Assembly: GCF_005222695.1 (NCBI RefSeq)
Contig: NZ_STGG01000008.1
Location: 1-42,113, forward strand
Direction of reading: 5' to 3'
Origin: Massilia sp. HP4
Lineage (GTDB): Bacteria > Pseudomonadota > Gammaproteobacteria > Burkholderiales > Burkholderiaceae_D
Length of the DNA stretch: 42,113 bases
The notes below the pieces were generated by a model. That model was not told the origin of the DNA. It did not search any database and saw only the letters and a program-made list of their open reading frames with translations. Below, in pieces: positions 1 through 10,428 of this stretch (positions are counted from its first letter, which is position 1; each line of letters starts with the position of its first letter). The position numbers were made by a program, and so were the translations under genes.

Positions 1-861
1 TCAACGTTGTTTCGCCAATTCGCGCTCGGCCGACTCCACCGTGTTCTGCAACAGCATGGTAATCGTCATCGGACCCACGCCGCCCGGTACCGGCGTGATG
101 TGAGCGGCCACTTCCTTGACGCCGTCGAAATCGACGTCGCCGCACAGTTTGCCGGCGTCGTCGCGGTTCATGCCGACGTCGATCACGATCGCGCCCGGCT
201 TGACCATGTCGGCGGTCAGGGTATTGCGGCGGCCCACGGCGGCCACGATCACGTCGGCCTGGCGGGTGTGGTAGCCCAGGTCCGCGGTCGCGCTATGGCA
301 TATGGTCACGGTGGCGTTGGCTTGCAAGAGCAACATGCCCATCGGTTTGCCGACGGTGTTGCTGCGGCCGATCACGACGGCGTGCTTGCCGCGCAGGTCG
401 ATGCCGGTGGTTTCGATCAGCTTCATGCAGCCGTAGGGGGTGCAGGGACGGAAGCCTTCCAGGCCGGTCATCAGTTCGCCGGCCGACAGCACCGAATAGC
501 CGTCGACGTCCTTGGCGGTCGAGATGGCCTCGATGACTTTCGACGGATCGATGTGCCTGGGCAGCGGCATCTGCACCAGGATGCCGTGGATGGCGGGATC
601 CACGTTCAACGCTGCGATGCGATCGAGCAGGGCGGCTTCGGACAGATCGGCGTCGTATTTCTCGAGCACGGAATGAAAGCCCACGTCGCCGCAAGCCTTC
701 ACCTTGTTGCGCACATAGACCTGGCTGGCCGGGTCTTCGCCGACCAGGATGACGGCCAGGCCGGGCTGCTTGCCGGCGGCGGTGAGCTTGGCGGCGCGCG
801 CGGCGATATCCTCGCGCAGTTGTTTGGAAAGGAGAACTCCGTCGATCAGTTGTGCAGGCAT
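1..861 (-). CDS. folD: Bifunctional methylenetetrahydrofolate dehydrogenase/cyclohydrolase FolD
   Basis: Cytosolic one-carbon enzyme. It oxidises 5,10-methylene-THF to 5,10-methenyl-THF with NADP and hydrolyses that to 10-formyl-THF, feeding purine and fMet synthesis. The 286-residue product has the family hallmarks: the [13 protein letters not shown] segment with the catalytic Lys, the GILVQMPLP active-site stretch, PCTPYG, the Rossmann segment [16 protein letters not shown], and a C-terminal [10 protein letters not shown] signature. I chose the ATG at 861 (MPAQLIDG) because family members begin here. An in-frame ATG at 909 adds 16 residues and has a much stronger Shine-Dalgarno (GGGAGGAG), so the start is not settled. 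The gene is divergent from aceE. The stop is at the window edge, so nothing can be said about what lies downstream. Confidence 0.96.
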   Translation of the reverse strand: MPAQLIDGVLLSKQLREDIAARAAKLTAAGKQPGLAVILVGEDPASQVYVRNKVKACGDVGFHSVLEKYDADLSEAALLDRIAALNVDPAIHGILVQMPLPRHIDPSKVIEAISTAKDVDGYSVLSAGELMTGLEGFRPCTPYGCMKLIETTGIDLRGKHAVVIGRSNTVGKPMGMLLLQANATVTICHSATADLGYHTRQADVIVAAVGRRNTLTADMVKPGAIVIDVGMNRDDAGKLCGDVDFDGVKEVAAHITPVPGGVGPMTITMLLQNTVESAERELAKQR

Positions 862-1033
862 GGTGAAGGCTCGTCGCTGGGCAAAAACAGAATTATACGA
901 CCGACCCATGCAATCTCCTCCCTTCAGCGTATAAATGGGCCGTTTTTCGCCGTGATCAGGGTGCTTCGGTATACGATGTCCGTTGATCGAAAGGCGAGTG
1001 TTTCTCTATGAAAAATGTGCACTTGCAGCATAT

Positions 1034-1052
1034 GATTTCATATCGTGAAATC
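1034..1052. promoter_or_regulatory. Candidate operator upstream of the PDH operon (palindrome)
   Basis: GATTTCA-TATCG-TGAAATC is a perfect 7-bp inverted repeat whose right edge lies 12 bp upstream of the -35 box of the aceE promoter. Spacing and symmetry suit a dimeric transcription factor acting on aceE or on divergent folD. It does not match the E. coli PdhR site (ATTGGT/ACCAAT). The regulator is not identifiable from this window. The rest of the 327-bp folD-aceE gap holds the promoter, the aceE 5' UTR and AT-richer DNA; I see no further gene there. Confidence 0.45.
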
Positions 1053-1064
1053 GCATATCGTAAT

Positions 1065-1093
1065 TTGAAAATGCCAAAATCCACTGGTAGAAT
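1065..1093 (+). promoter_or_regulatory. Sigma70-type promoter of aceE-aceF-lpdA
   Basis: TTGAAA (1065-1070) and TAGAAT (1088-1093) are separated by exactly 17 bp, a near-consensus housekeeping promoter. It predicts a 5' UTR of about 90 nt before the aceE ATG. An AGGAGA Shine-Dalgarno lies 8 nt upstream of that ATG. Confidence 0.65.
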
Positions 1094-1188
1094 CCATGGG
1101 TTTATCTAAAAGATAGTCTGAAATTTCACCACTCGCCGCCAGCCTGCGCAGGGATCGGATGGGGCGCACCACTTAGGAGACGCATGAC

Positions 1189-3897
<2,709 letters not shown>

Positions 3898-3906
3898 TGC
3901 TCGACG

Positions 3907-3934
3907 CCGCCGTTTCCTTCGCAGGAAACGGCGG
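3907..3934 (+). promoter_or_regulatory. Intercistronic hairpin between aceE and aceF
   Basis: A perfect 11-bp stem (CCGCCGTTTCC at 3907-3917 with GGAAACGGCGG at 3924-3934) closes a 6-nt loop 10 nt after the aceE stop. No T-tract follows, so it is not a classical terminator. It is more likely an mRNA-stability or processing element that sets the E1:E2 ratio, or a leaky terminator. Confidence 0.5.
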
Positions 3935-3969
3935 TCTCAAAGCGAACGAAAAATAACGGAGCTAACACT

Positions 3970-5634
3970 ATGAGCATTGTGGAAGTCAAAGTCCCCGATA
4001 TCGGCGACTTCAAGGAAGTCGAAGTCATCGAACTGATGGTCAAGCCGGGCGACACGATCAAGGTCGACCAGTCGCTGGTGACCGTCGAATCCGACAAGGC
4101 GAGCATGGAAATCCCATCGAGCCATGCCGGCGTCGTCAAGGAAATCAAGATCAAGGTCGGCGACAAGGTCGCCATGGGTTCGCTGGTGCTGCTGCTCGAG
4201 GAAGCCGGCGGTGCTGCCGGAGCGCCTGCAGCTGCTCCGGCAGCCGCGCCGGCCGCTGCCGAAAAGCCGGCCGAAAAGCCTGCCGAAGCGCCAGCCGCTG
4301 CCGCCCCTGCGGCCTCTGGCGGCCCGGTCGACGTGACCGTGCCGGACATCGGCGACTTCAAGGAAGTCGAAGTCATCGAACTGATGGTCAAGGTCGGCGA
4401 CACGATCAAGGTCGACCAGTCGCTGATCACGGTCGAATCGGACAAGGCCAGCATGGAAATCCCGTCGAGCCATGCCGGTGTCGTGAAAGAACTGAAAGTG
4501 AAGGTCGGCGACAAGGTCGCCAAGGGTTCGCTGGTGCTGGTCGTGGAAGCGACTGGTGGCGCGCCTGCAGCGGCGCCTGCGCCTGCCGCAGCCGCTCCTG
4601 CAGCCGCTCCTGCAGTCGCTCCTGCAGCCGCGCCGGCGCCTGCACAAGCATCGGCCCCGGCACCTGCTGCTGCCGCTGCGCCAGCCGCCGCGCAAGGCGC
4701 GACCGGTTCGAAAGCCCACGCTTCGCCATCGATCCGCAAGTTCGCACGCGAACTGGGCGTCGACCTGGGCCGCGTGCCGGGCACCGGCCCGAAAGGCCGC
4801 ATCACCCAGCAGGACGTGCAGAACTTCGTCAAGGGCGTGATGGCTGCGCCAGCGGCCGCACCGGCGAAAGCGGGCGGCACTGGCGTTGGCCTGGACCTGC
4901 TGGCCTGGCCGTCGCTCGACTTCTCGAAATTCGGTCCGACCGAAACCGTGCCGCTGTCGCGCATCAAGAAGATCTCGGGCCCGAACCTGCATCGCAACTG
5001 GGTCATGATCCCGCACGTGACGCACTTCGACGAAGCCGACGTGACCGACCTGGAGCAGTTCCGCGTCGATTCGAACGCCGCGCTGGCCAAACAGAAGTCC
5101 GCCGTCAAGTTGACCATGCTGGCCTTCGTGATCAAGGCGAGCGTCGCCGCGCTCAAGAAATTCCCGCAATTTAATGCATCGCTGTCGGAAGACGGCGCGG
5201 CCCTGATCACCAAGCAGTACTACAACATCGGCTTCGCGGCCGACACCCCGAACGGCCTGGTGGTTCCGGTCGTGAAGGATGCCGACAAGAAGACCATTTC
5301 GCAGATCGCCACCGAGATGGGCGAATTGTCGGGCCTGGCGCGCGAAGGCAAGCTGCCGCCGACCGCGATGCAGGGCGCGACCTTTACCATCTCGTCGCTG
5401 GGCGGCATCGGCGGCACCAACTTCACGCCGATCATCAACGCGCCGGAACTGGCGATCCTGGGCCTGTCCAAGTCGGCGATGAAGCCGGTGTGGGACGGGT
5501 CGGGCTTCCAGCCGCGCCTGATGCTGCCGATGTCGCTGTCGTACGACCACCGCGTAATCGACGGCGCCGGCGCCGCGCGCTTCGCCGCGTACCTGGCCGA
5601 CGTGCTGGCCGACCTGCGCAAGACCCTTCTGTGA
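3970..5634 (+). CDS. aceF: Dihydrolipoamide acetyltransferase, PDH E2 component, two lipoyl domains
   Basis: Core E2 of the PDH complex, transferring the acetyl group from lipoyl-Lys to CoA. Domain order over 554 residues: lipoyl domain 1 (about 1-80, lipoyl Lys43 in [10 protein letters not shown]), an Ala/Pro linker, lipoyl domain 2 (about 117-196, Lys159), a long Ala/Pro-rich flexible linker, the peripheral-subunit-binding domain (about 247-285, [15 protein letters not shown]), and the catalytic acyltransferase domain with the HRVIDG active-site motif (His527, Asp531). The two lipoyl domains are almost identical at DNA level. Preceded by a Shine-Dalgarno-like ACGGAG. lpdA follows after 13 nt, so the two are surely co-transcribed. 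It carries one lipoyl domain fewer than E. coli AceF. Confidence 0.98.
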   Translation: MSIVEVKVPDIGDFKEVEVIELMVKPGDTIKVDQSLVTVESDKASMEIPSSHAGVVKEIKIKVGDKVAMGSLVLLLEEAGGAAGAPAAAPAAAPAAAEKPAEKPAEAPAAAAPAASGGPVDVTVPDIGDFKEVEVIELMVKVGDTIKVDQSLITVESDKASMEIPSSHAGVVKELKVKVGDKVAKGSLVLVVEATGGAPAAAPAPAAAAPAAAPAVAPAAAPAPAQASAPAPAAAAAPAAAQGATGSKAHASPSIRKFARELGVDLGRVPGTGPKGRITQQDVQNFVKGVMAAPAAAPAKAGGTGVGLDLLAWPSLDFSKFGPTETVPLSRIKKISGPNLHRNWVMIPHVTHFDEADVTDLEQFRVDSNAALAKQKSAVKLTMLAFVIKASVAALKKFPQFNASLSEDGAALITKQYYNIGFAADTPNGLVVPVVKDADKKTISQIATEMGELSGLAREGKLPPTAMQGATFTISSLGGIGGTNFTPIINAPELAILGLSKSAMKPVWDGSGFQPRLMLPMSLSYDHRVIDGAGAARFAAYLADVLADLRKTLL

Positions 5635-5647
5635 TTGGAGCGCACTG

Positions 5648-7495
5648 ATGAGCACTGTTGAAGTGAAAGTCCCGAATATCGGCGACTTCAAGGACGTCGA
5701 AGTGATCGAGCTGATGGTCAAGGCCGGCGACACGATCAAGGTCGACCAGTCCCTGATCACCGTCGAATCGGACAAGGCCAGCATGGAAATCCCGTCGACC
5801 CACGCCGGTGTCGTCAAGGACATCTCGGTCAAGGTCGGCGACAAGATCAACGAAGGCACGCTGTTGCTGACGGTGGAAGAGTCGGGTGCCGGCGCTGCCG
5901 CGCCGGCGGCTGAAAAGCCGGCCGACAAGCCGGCCGCCCAGATCGGTGCACAGGCTGTCGCACCGACCGCCGTCGCTGCGCCGACCGATTCGTATGCGCC
6001 GGCCCATCCTGCACCGGCCGCCCAGCCGGGCGCCGCGCCGGCGCCGAATGCCTCGAGCTACTCGGGCCAGGTCGACATCGACTGCGAGATGATGGTGCTG
6101 GGCGCCGGCCCGGGCGGCTACTCGGCCGCCTTCCGCGCCGCCGACCTCGGCATGAACACCGTGCTGGTCGAGAAGTACGCGACGCTCGGCGGCGTGTGCC
6201 TGAACGTGGGCTGCATTCCATCGAAGGCGCTGCTGCACGTGGCGCACATCATGGACGAGACCGCGCACATGGCCGACCTGGGCGTGGCCTTCGACAAGCC
6301 GCAAGTCGACATCGACAAGCTGCGCGCCCACAAGGACGGCGTGATCAAGAAGATGACCGGCGGCCTGGCCTTCATGGCCAAGGCACGCAAGGTCAATGTG
6401 GTGCAGGGCGTGGGCCAGTTCCTCTCCCCGAACCACATCGAGGTCACCGGCCCCGATGGCGCCAGGAAGGTCATCGGCTTCAAGAAGGCGATCATCGCCG
6501 CCGGTTCGTCGGTGGTGAAGCTGCCGTTCGTGCCTGAAGACCCACGCATCGTCGATTCGACCGGCGCGCTCGAATTGCGCCAGGTGCCGAAGAAGATGCT
6601 GGTCATCGGCGGCGGCATCATCGGCCTGGAAATGGCGACTGTCTATTCGTCGCTGGGTTCGCGCATCGACGTGGTCGAGATGATGGACGGCCTGATGCAG
6701 GGCGCCGACCGCGAGGCGGTCAAGGTCTGGCAGAAGTTCAATGCCCACCGCTTCGACAACATCATGACCAAGACCAAGACCGTCGGCGTGGAAGCGCTGC
6801 CGGAAGGGATCAAGGTCACCTTCGAAGCGGCCGAAGCCGGCGCGACGTCGCCGGAACCGCAGCTGTACGACCTGGTGCTGGTGGCCGTGGGCCGCAGCCC
6901 GAACGGCAAGAAGATCGCCGCGGACAAGGCCGGCGTGACGGTGAGCGATCGCGGTTTCATCGCGGTCGACAGCCAGATGCGCACCAATGTGCCGCACATC
7001 TTCGCCATCGGCGACCTGGTGGGCCAGCCGATGCTGGCGCACAAGGCGGTGCACGAGGCGCACGTGGCGGCCGAAGCGGCGCTCGACAAGAAGACCCACT
7101 TCGACGCCAAGGTGATCCCGTCGGTGGCCTATACCGACCCCGAAGTGGCATGGGTCGGCCTGACCGAGGAAGAAGCCAAGCAGAAGGGCATCAAGGTCGA
7201 GAAGGGCCACTTCCCGTGGAACGCCAGCGGCCGCGCGGTCGCCAACGGCCGCGACGAAGGCTTCACCAAGCTGCTGTTCGACGCCGAGACCCACCGCATC
7301 GTCGGCGGCACCATCGTCGGCACCAATGCCGGCGACATGATCGGCGAGATCGCGCTGGCGATCGAGATGGGCGCGGACGGCGTGGACATCGGCAAGACCA
7401 TCCACCCGCACCCGACCCTGGGCGAGTCGATCGGCATGGCGGCCGAAGCCTACGAAGGCGTCTGCACCGACCTGCCGCCACCGAAGAAGCGCTAA
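5648..7495 (+). CDS. lpdA: Dihydrolipoyl dehydrogenase (E3) with N-terminal lipoyl domain
   Basis: E3 of PDH, a flavoprotein that reoxidises dihydrolipoyl groups and reduces NAD. Its 615 residues exceed the usual ~475 because an extra lipoyl domain (residues about 1-80, lipoyl Lys43) and an Ala/Pro linker precede the oxidoreductase, an arrangement known from PDH-linked E3 of Neisseria and Burkholderiales. Visible features: FAD-binding GAGPGG (from residue 152), the redox disulfide Cys184/Cys189 in GGVCLNVGCIPSK, the NAD-binding GGGIIGLEMA, an FAIGDLVG FAD contact, and the C-terminal HPHPTLGE with catalytic His588 and Glu593. Last gene of the operon; T-tracts in the repeat cluster downstream could end transcription. 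Confidence 0.97.
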   Translation: MSTVEVKVPNIGDFKDVEVIELMVKAGDTIKVDQSLITVESDKASMEIPSTHAGVVKDISVKVGDKINEGTLLLTVEESGAGAAAPAAEKPADKPAAQIGAQAVAPTAVAAPTDSYAPAHPAPAAQPGAAPAPNASSYSGQVDIDCEMMVLGAGPGGYSAAFRAADLGMNTVLVEKYATLGGVCLNVGCIPSKALLHVAHIMDETAHMADLGVAFDKPQVDIDKLRAHKDGVIKKMTGGLAFMAKARKVNVVQGVGQFLSPNHIEVTGPDGARKVIGFKKAIIAAGSSVVKLPFVPEDPRIVDSTGALELRQVPKKMLVIGGGIIGLEMATVYSSLGSRIDVVEMMDGLMQGADREAVKVWQKFNAHRFDNIMTKTKTVGVEALPEGIKVTFEAAEAGATSPEPQLYDLVLVAVGRSPNGKKIAADKAGVTVSDRGFIAVDSQMRTNVPHIFAIGDLVGQPMLAHKAVHEAHVAAEAALDKKTHFDAKVIPSVAYTDPEVAWVGLTEEEAKQKGIKVEKGHFPWNASGRAVANGRDEGFTKLLFDAETHRIVGGTIVGTNAGDMIGEIALAIEMGADGVDIGKTIHPHPTLGESIGMAAEAYEGVCTDLPPPKKR

Positions 7496-7507
7496 GCCCC
7501 AACAAAA

Positions 7508-7675
7508 AGCTGGGGTCACGTCTGACATTCGGACACGGCCTCAGCATTCATCAAGCAACAGCTGGGTCAGAAGCTGACATTCGTACACTGGTGTGGTAGA
7601 GCCCGTGTCCGAATGTCAGACCTGACCCCGCTGTTTTTTTTTTAGAATGTCAGACCTGACCCCGCTGTTTTTTTT
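7508..7675. repeat. Cluster of four copies of a ~28-bp intergenic repeat, inverted and direct
   Basis: The core GGGTCAGGTCTGACATTC recurs four times. A forward copy lies at 7510-7538 and a degenerate forward copy at 7562-7587. An inverted copy at 7602-7632 pairs with the first (about 28 of 30 positions, extended by GGACACGG), and a second inverted copy sits at 7645-7666. The last two form a direct repeat, each unit running into CCGCTG plus a T-tract of 10 and 8 residues. The outer arms can fold into one large hairpin with A5 before and T10 after it, which would work as a bidirectional terminator. The rest of the 301-bp gap between lpdA and the next gene (7676-7796) shows nothing else convincing. 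Confidence 0.8.
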
Positions 7676-7796
7676 ACACGAGTTGCAATGGATGAGAATG
7701 AGCGGCGTGCGCCGCTTGCCAGCGCCCGCCAAAAGCCTATGATGAGACAATGCGGCGGCAAGCCGACTTGCCGCGCCCGCGTTCCAGGAGGGGAAG

Positions 7797-8120
7797 ATGG
7801 ACGAGCACAGCAATGAGTACGTCGGGACCGTCTACGTGTTGCCGGAAACCCGCTGTTTCGAACTCCACACCACGGTCCACGGCGCGCCGGCGACCATTAC
7901 CGGCACCATCTCGCAGCTGCTGGCCTCGCAGTTCGGCCAGTACGAGCCGGGCGCCATCGGCACCATTGACCCGCAACAGGTGGCGGTGCGGCCGCGCCGG
8001 GTCGAGGTGCTGACCCGCGAACTTCATGAGCGCCACCGGGCGCCGCGCAAGGTGCACCTGCTCACGCGCGTGTACGAAGCGGAAGAACAAGCCAGGCCGG
8101 TACCGATGTCGGCCATCTGA
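7797..8120 (+). CDS. Small protein of unknown function (107 aa)
   Basis: I do not recognise this family. The ATG has a good AGGAGGGG Shine-Dalgarno 4 nt upstream, and codon use is like the neighbours. The product is soluble-looking, with no signal peptide or membrane segment: an N-terminal beta-rich half (about 10-45) and a basic, Arg/His-rich middle (about 67-85). It stands alone on the plus strand between the repeat cluster and a convergent small gene. It could be a real lineage-specific protein; no function can be inferred. Confidence 0.6.
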   Translation: MDEHSNEYVGTVYVLPETRCFELHTTVHGAPATITGTISQLLASQFGQYEPGAIGTIDPQQVAVRPRRVEVLTRELHERHRAPRKVHLLTRVYEAEEQARPVPMSAI

Positions 8121-8132
8121 TCACCAGGCATG

Positions 8133-8165
8133 AAAAATGCCGCCGGGCTTGCGCCGGGCGGCATT
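8133..8165 (-). terminator. Rho-independent terminator of the 61-aa gene
   Basis: AATGCCGCC (8136-8144) pairs with GGCGGCATT (8157-8165), with an inner GGC/GCC extension and a TTGC loop. On the minus strand it is followed by ATTTTTC, which fits termination of the minus-strand gene ending at 8187. Confidence 0.65.
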
Positions 8166-8186
8166 GGTATGGATGCGATGCCTGTT

Positions 8187-8372
8187 TCAGCCGAAGCTGA
8201 CGAAGCGCTCCGGGATATCGATCGTGCCGGCCTTGGCGGCGGCGGCATAGGTACGCATTTCAGCGATCACTGCTTCCATCTGATCATTACCAGGGTTTTC
8301 GATGAAGTTCTTCATGCGTTCTTGCAGCGAAGCCTGCTGGTCACGCCATTCGTATCTGGACGACTTGCTCAT
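8187..8372 (-). CDS. Small hypothetical protein (61 aa)
   Basis: Unrecognised 61-residue, highly charged, mainly helical protein with no cysteine, membrane segment or signal peptide. Support for being real: a GAGGAGA Shine-Dalgarno 5 nt before the ATG, and a Rho-independent terminator about 22 nt after the stop. The convergent neighbour is the 107-aa gene. No function is visible. Confidence 0.6.
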   Translation of the reverse strand: MSKSSRYEWRDQQASLQERMKNFIENPGNDQMEAVIAEMRTYAAAAKAGTIDIPERFVSFG

Positions 8373-8481
8373 GCTTTCTCCTCGCGGTCAAACCGCTGTT
8401 ATTGATATTCACGACATCCTCTGTGAAGGCTTACAGAGTGCCACAAAAACGCCACTTGTGTCCGTGCGATGCCGCACTTAA

Positions 8482-9150
8482 TCAGCTAGCTTGAGGATTC
8501 TTCAGGACGCTCGAATAAAACAGCTCGAGCCGTGCCGCCAGTTGGCGCCGCGCTTCTTCGCTCATCGGCTCGGCATCGGGAAACAGGAAACGGCCGATCG
8601 GATCGCCGCAGATGCAGCCGATCAGGTGGGTCGGCACAAGGTCGAGCGGCACCTCGTCGCGCAACTGGCTGCGGATATCCGGGCGCGCGAAGAAACGGTA
8701 CAGCGTCTCGCGCGTCAGGCGCGGCCCGCCTTCGTAGAAGGCCTCGGCCAGCTCGGGATTGCTGACGGCCTCGGCGATCACCACGCGCTGCATCGCCATC
8801 GCATCGGGCTCGACGATCATCTCGTAGAAGTCGCGCGCGAAATCGTCGACGATCTCGCGCAGCGGCCGGGTGTCGGCGTCCATGCTGCGCCCGGCAAACA
8901 GGCGTTCGCGCCGCGAGGCGAGCACGGCCCGGAGCAGGCCGGCCTTGCCGCCGAATTTCACATAGATGGTGCGCACCGCCACGCGTGCTTCGCGGGCGAC
9001 TGTCTCGAGGCTGACCTTGGTATAGCCATGGCGCAGGAAGAGGCAGCCGGCGGCCTCGATCAATTCCTGGGTGCGGGCCTCGACTTCCGAAGCCTTGGGG
9101 CGTCCGGCTGACTTGGCGCCTGCAGGGATATCGCTCTGTGCTTTGCTCAT
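8482..9150 (-). CDS. TetR/AcrR-family transcriptional repressor
   Basis: Probable local repressor of the divergent emrA-emrB-nodT efflux operon. The 222-residue product has an N-terminal TetR helix-turn-helix at about residues 25-70 (LIEAAGCLFLRHGYTKVSLE, then VAREARVAVRTIYVKFGGKA), and a helical ligand-binding C-terminal half without recognisable ligand specificity. Start chosen at MSKAQSD because the HTH follows at the usual distance; an in-frame ATG at 9240 would run across the efflux promoter. A palindrome and ATTTCATT repeats in the 117-bp divergent gap are candidate operators for it, so autoregulation is plausible. Confidence 0.9.
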   Translation of the reverse strand: MSKAQSDIPAGAKSAGRPKASEVEARTQELIEAAGCLFLRHGYTKVSLETVAREARVAVRTIYVKFGGKAGLLRAVLASRRERLFAGRSMDADTRPLREIVDDFARDFYEMIVEPDAMAMQRVVIAEAVSNPELAEAFYEGGPRLTRETLYRFFARPDIRSQLRDEVPLDLVPTHLIGCICGDPIGRFLFPDAEPMSEEARRQLAARLELFYSSVLKNPQAS

Positions 9151-9174
9151 GGCAAGGACTCTAGTGGAAATTAA

Positions 9175-9196
9175 AATGAAACGCAACCATTTCATT
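9175..9196. promoter_or_regulatory. Candidate TetR operator
   Basis: AATGAAA-N8-TTTCATT is a perfect 7-bp inverted repeat immediately upstream of the efflux promoter -35 box and 25 bp from the regulator start. The half-site ATTTCATT recurs twice in tandem at 9239-9251, downstream of the promoter. Placement suits a repressor controlling both directions. Confidence 0.55.
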
Positions 9197-9198
9197 CC

Positions 9199-9227
9199 TT
9201 GACTTCCGTGAATTGCTGGCAAATAAT
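9199..9227 (+). promoter_or_regulatory. Promoter of the emrA-emrB-nodT operon
   Basis: TTGACT (9199-9204) and AATAAT (9222-9227) are separated by 17 bp, a good sigma70-type promoter 40 nt upstream of the emrA start. It lies between the palindrome and the tandem ATTTCATT repeats. Confidence 0.6.
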
Positions 9228-9267
9228 GCGCTGAACCCATTTCATTTCATTTTTCCGGAGCAGTACC

Positions 9268-10419
9268 ATGGCAGAGACGCACAGCACGGCAGGGCAGGCG
9301 AGCGCAGCACAAGCACAGGGGAGCGGCGCCCCGGTCGACGGGCCTGGCAAGAGCGGGCCCAACAAGCGTGTGCTGGCCGTGGTCGGCCTGATCGCGCTGG
9401 CGGCGATCGGCGCCGGCGGACGCATGTGGTACCGCAGCCATCACTACGTCGAGACCGAGAATGCCTATGTCACCGGGCGCGTGCACCAGGTGTCGTCGCG
9501 CGTGGCCGGCGTGGTCACGCGCGTAGCGGTCGACGACAACCAGCTGGTCAAGGCCGGCGACACGATCGCCGAGCTGGATCCGGCCGACCACGCCGTGCGC
9601 GTCGAGCAGATCGAGGCGCAAATCGCCAGCGTCCAGCAGCAGGTCGGCCAGGCCGACGCCCAGATCCAGCAGGTGCGTGCACAAGCCTCGGCCGCCGGCG
9701 CCCAGGTCAAGCAGTCCGAAGCCCAACTGCTGCGCGCGCGCCAGGACGCCGAGCGTTTCGGCCAGCTGTACAACGACACCATGAAGGCGGTCTCGAAGGC
9801 CGAGGTGGATGCCTCGAGCGCGGCGCGCGCCGCCGCCGTGGCCGACCTGGCTGCGCGCCGCGACAACGCCGCCGCCGCACAAGCCCAGATCGGCGCGGCG
9901 CAAGCCGGTCGCGACGTGCTGCAGGCCCAGGTCAAGGTGCTGCAGGCGCAGTTGAAGGACGCGCAGCAGCAACTGGCCTATAACCGCATCGTGGCGCCGG
10001 TAGCCGGCCGCGTCGGCCGCCGCAGCGTCGAAGTCGGCGCCCGCGTGCAGCCGGGCCAGGCCCTGCTGGCGGTGGTCGAAGACAATGTGTGGGTGGTCGC
10101 CAACTTCAAGGAAACCCAGCTTGCCGGCCTGGCGCCGGGGCAGATGGTCAGCCTCGAGGTCGACGCGCTGCCCGATCATCACCTGGTGGGCCGCGTGGAC
10201 AGCTTCGCGCCGGCGTCGGGCAACCAGTTCGCGCTGCTGCCGGCCGATAACGCGACCGGTAACTTCACCAAGATCGTGCAGCGCGTGCCGGTCAAGATCA
10301 CGCTCGATCCGCAAGACATGAAAAAGTATGCCGGCCGCCTGGTGCCAGGCATGTCGGTGGTGGCCGAGGTCGAACTGGGCCAGGACACCAGGCACACCCA
10401 GACCGCCGCCGTCCGCTAA
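9268..10419 (+). CDS. emrA: EmrA/HlyD-type membrane fusion protein of a drug efflux pump
   Basis: Periplasmic adaptor that joins the inner-membrane MFS pump to the outer-membrane channel. In 383 residues: a short cytoplasmic tail, one membrane anchor (about 35-55), a biotinyl-lipoyl-like half (ENAYVTGRVHQVSSRVAGVV), a long Gln/Ala-rich coiled-coil hairpin (about 110-220), the second lipoyl half (NRIVAPVAGRVGRRSVEVG) and a beta-barrel with the NFKETQLAGLAPGQ signature of EmrA. CCGGAG Shine-Dalgarno before the ATG. First gene of the operon; emrB starts 9 nt after its stop. The exported compounds are unknown. Confidence 0.93.
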   Translation: MAETHSTAGQASAAQAQGSGAPVDGPGKSGPNKRVLAVVGLIALAAIGAGGRMWYRSHHYVETENAYVTGRVHQVSSRVAGVVTRVAVDDNQLVKAGDTIAELDPADHAVRVEQIEAQIASVQQQVGQADAQIQQVRAQASAAGAQVKQSEAQLLRARQDAERFGQLYNDTMKAVSKAEVDASSAARAAAVADLAARRDNAAAAQAQIGAAQAGRDVLQAQVKVLQAQLKDAQQQLAYNRIVAPVAGRVGRRSVEVGARVQPGQALLAVVEDNVWVVANFKETQLAGLAPGQMVSLEVDALPDHHLVGRVDSFAPASGNQFALLPADNATGNFTKIVQRVPVKITLDPQDMKKYAGRLVPGMSVVAEVELGQDTRHTQTAAVR

Positions 10420-10428
10420 GCCATTGTC

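Noticed and set aside
4550..4700. Short tandem repeats of GCTCCTGCAGC-like units, possible CRISPR or VNTR
   Set aside because: They encode the Ala/Pro flexible linker of AceF and are in frame, with no spacers; this is coding low complexity.
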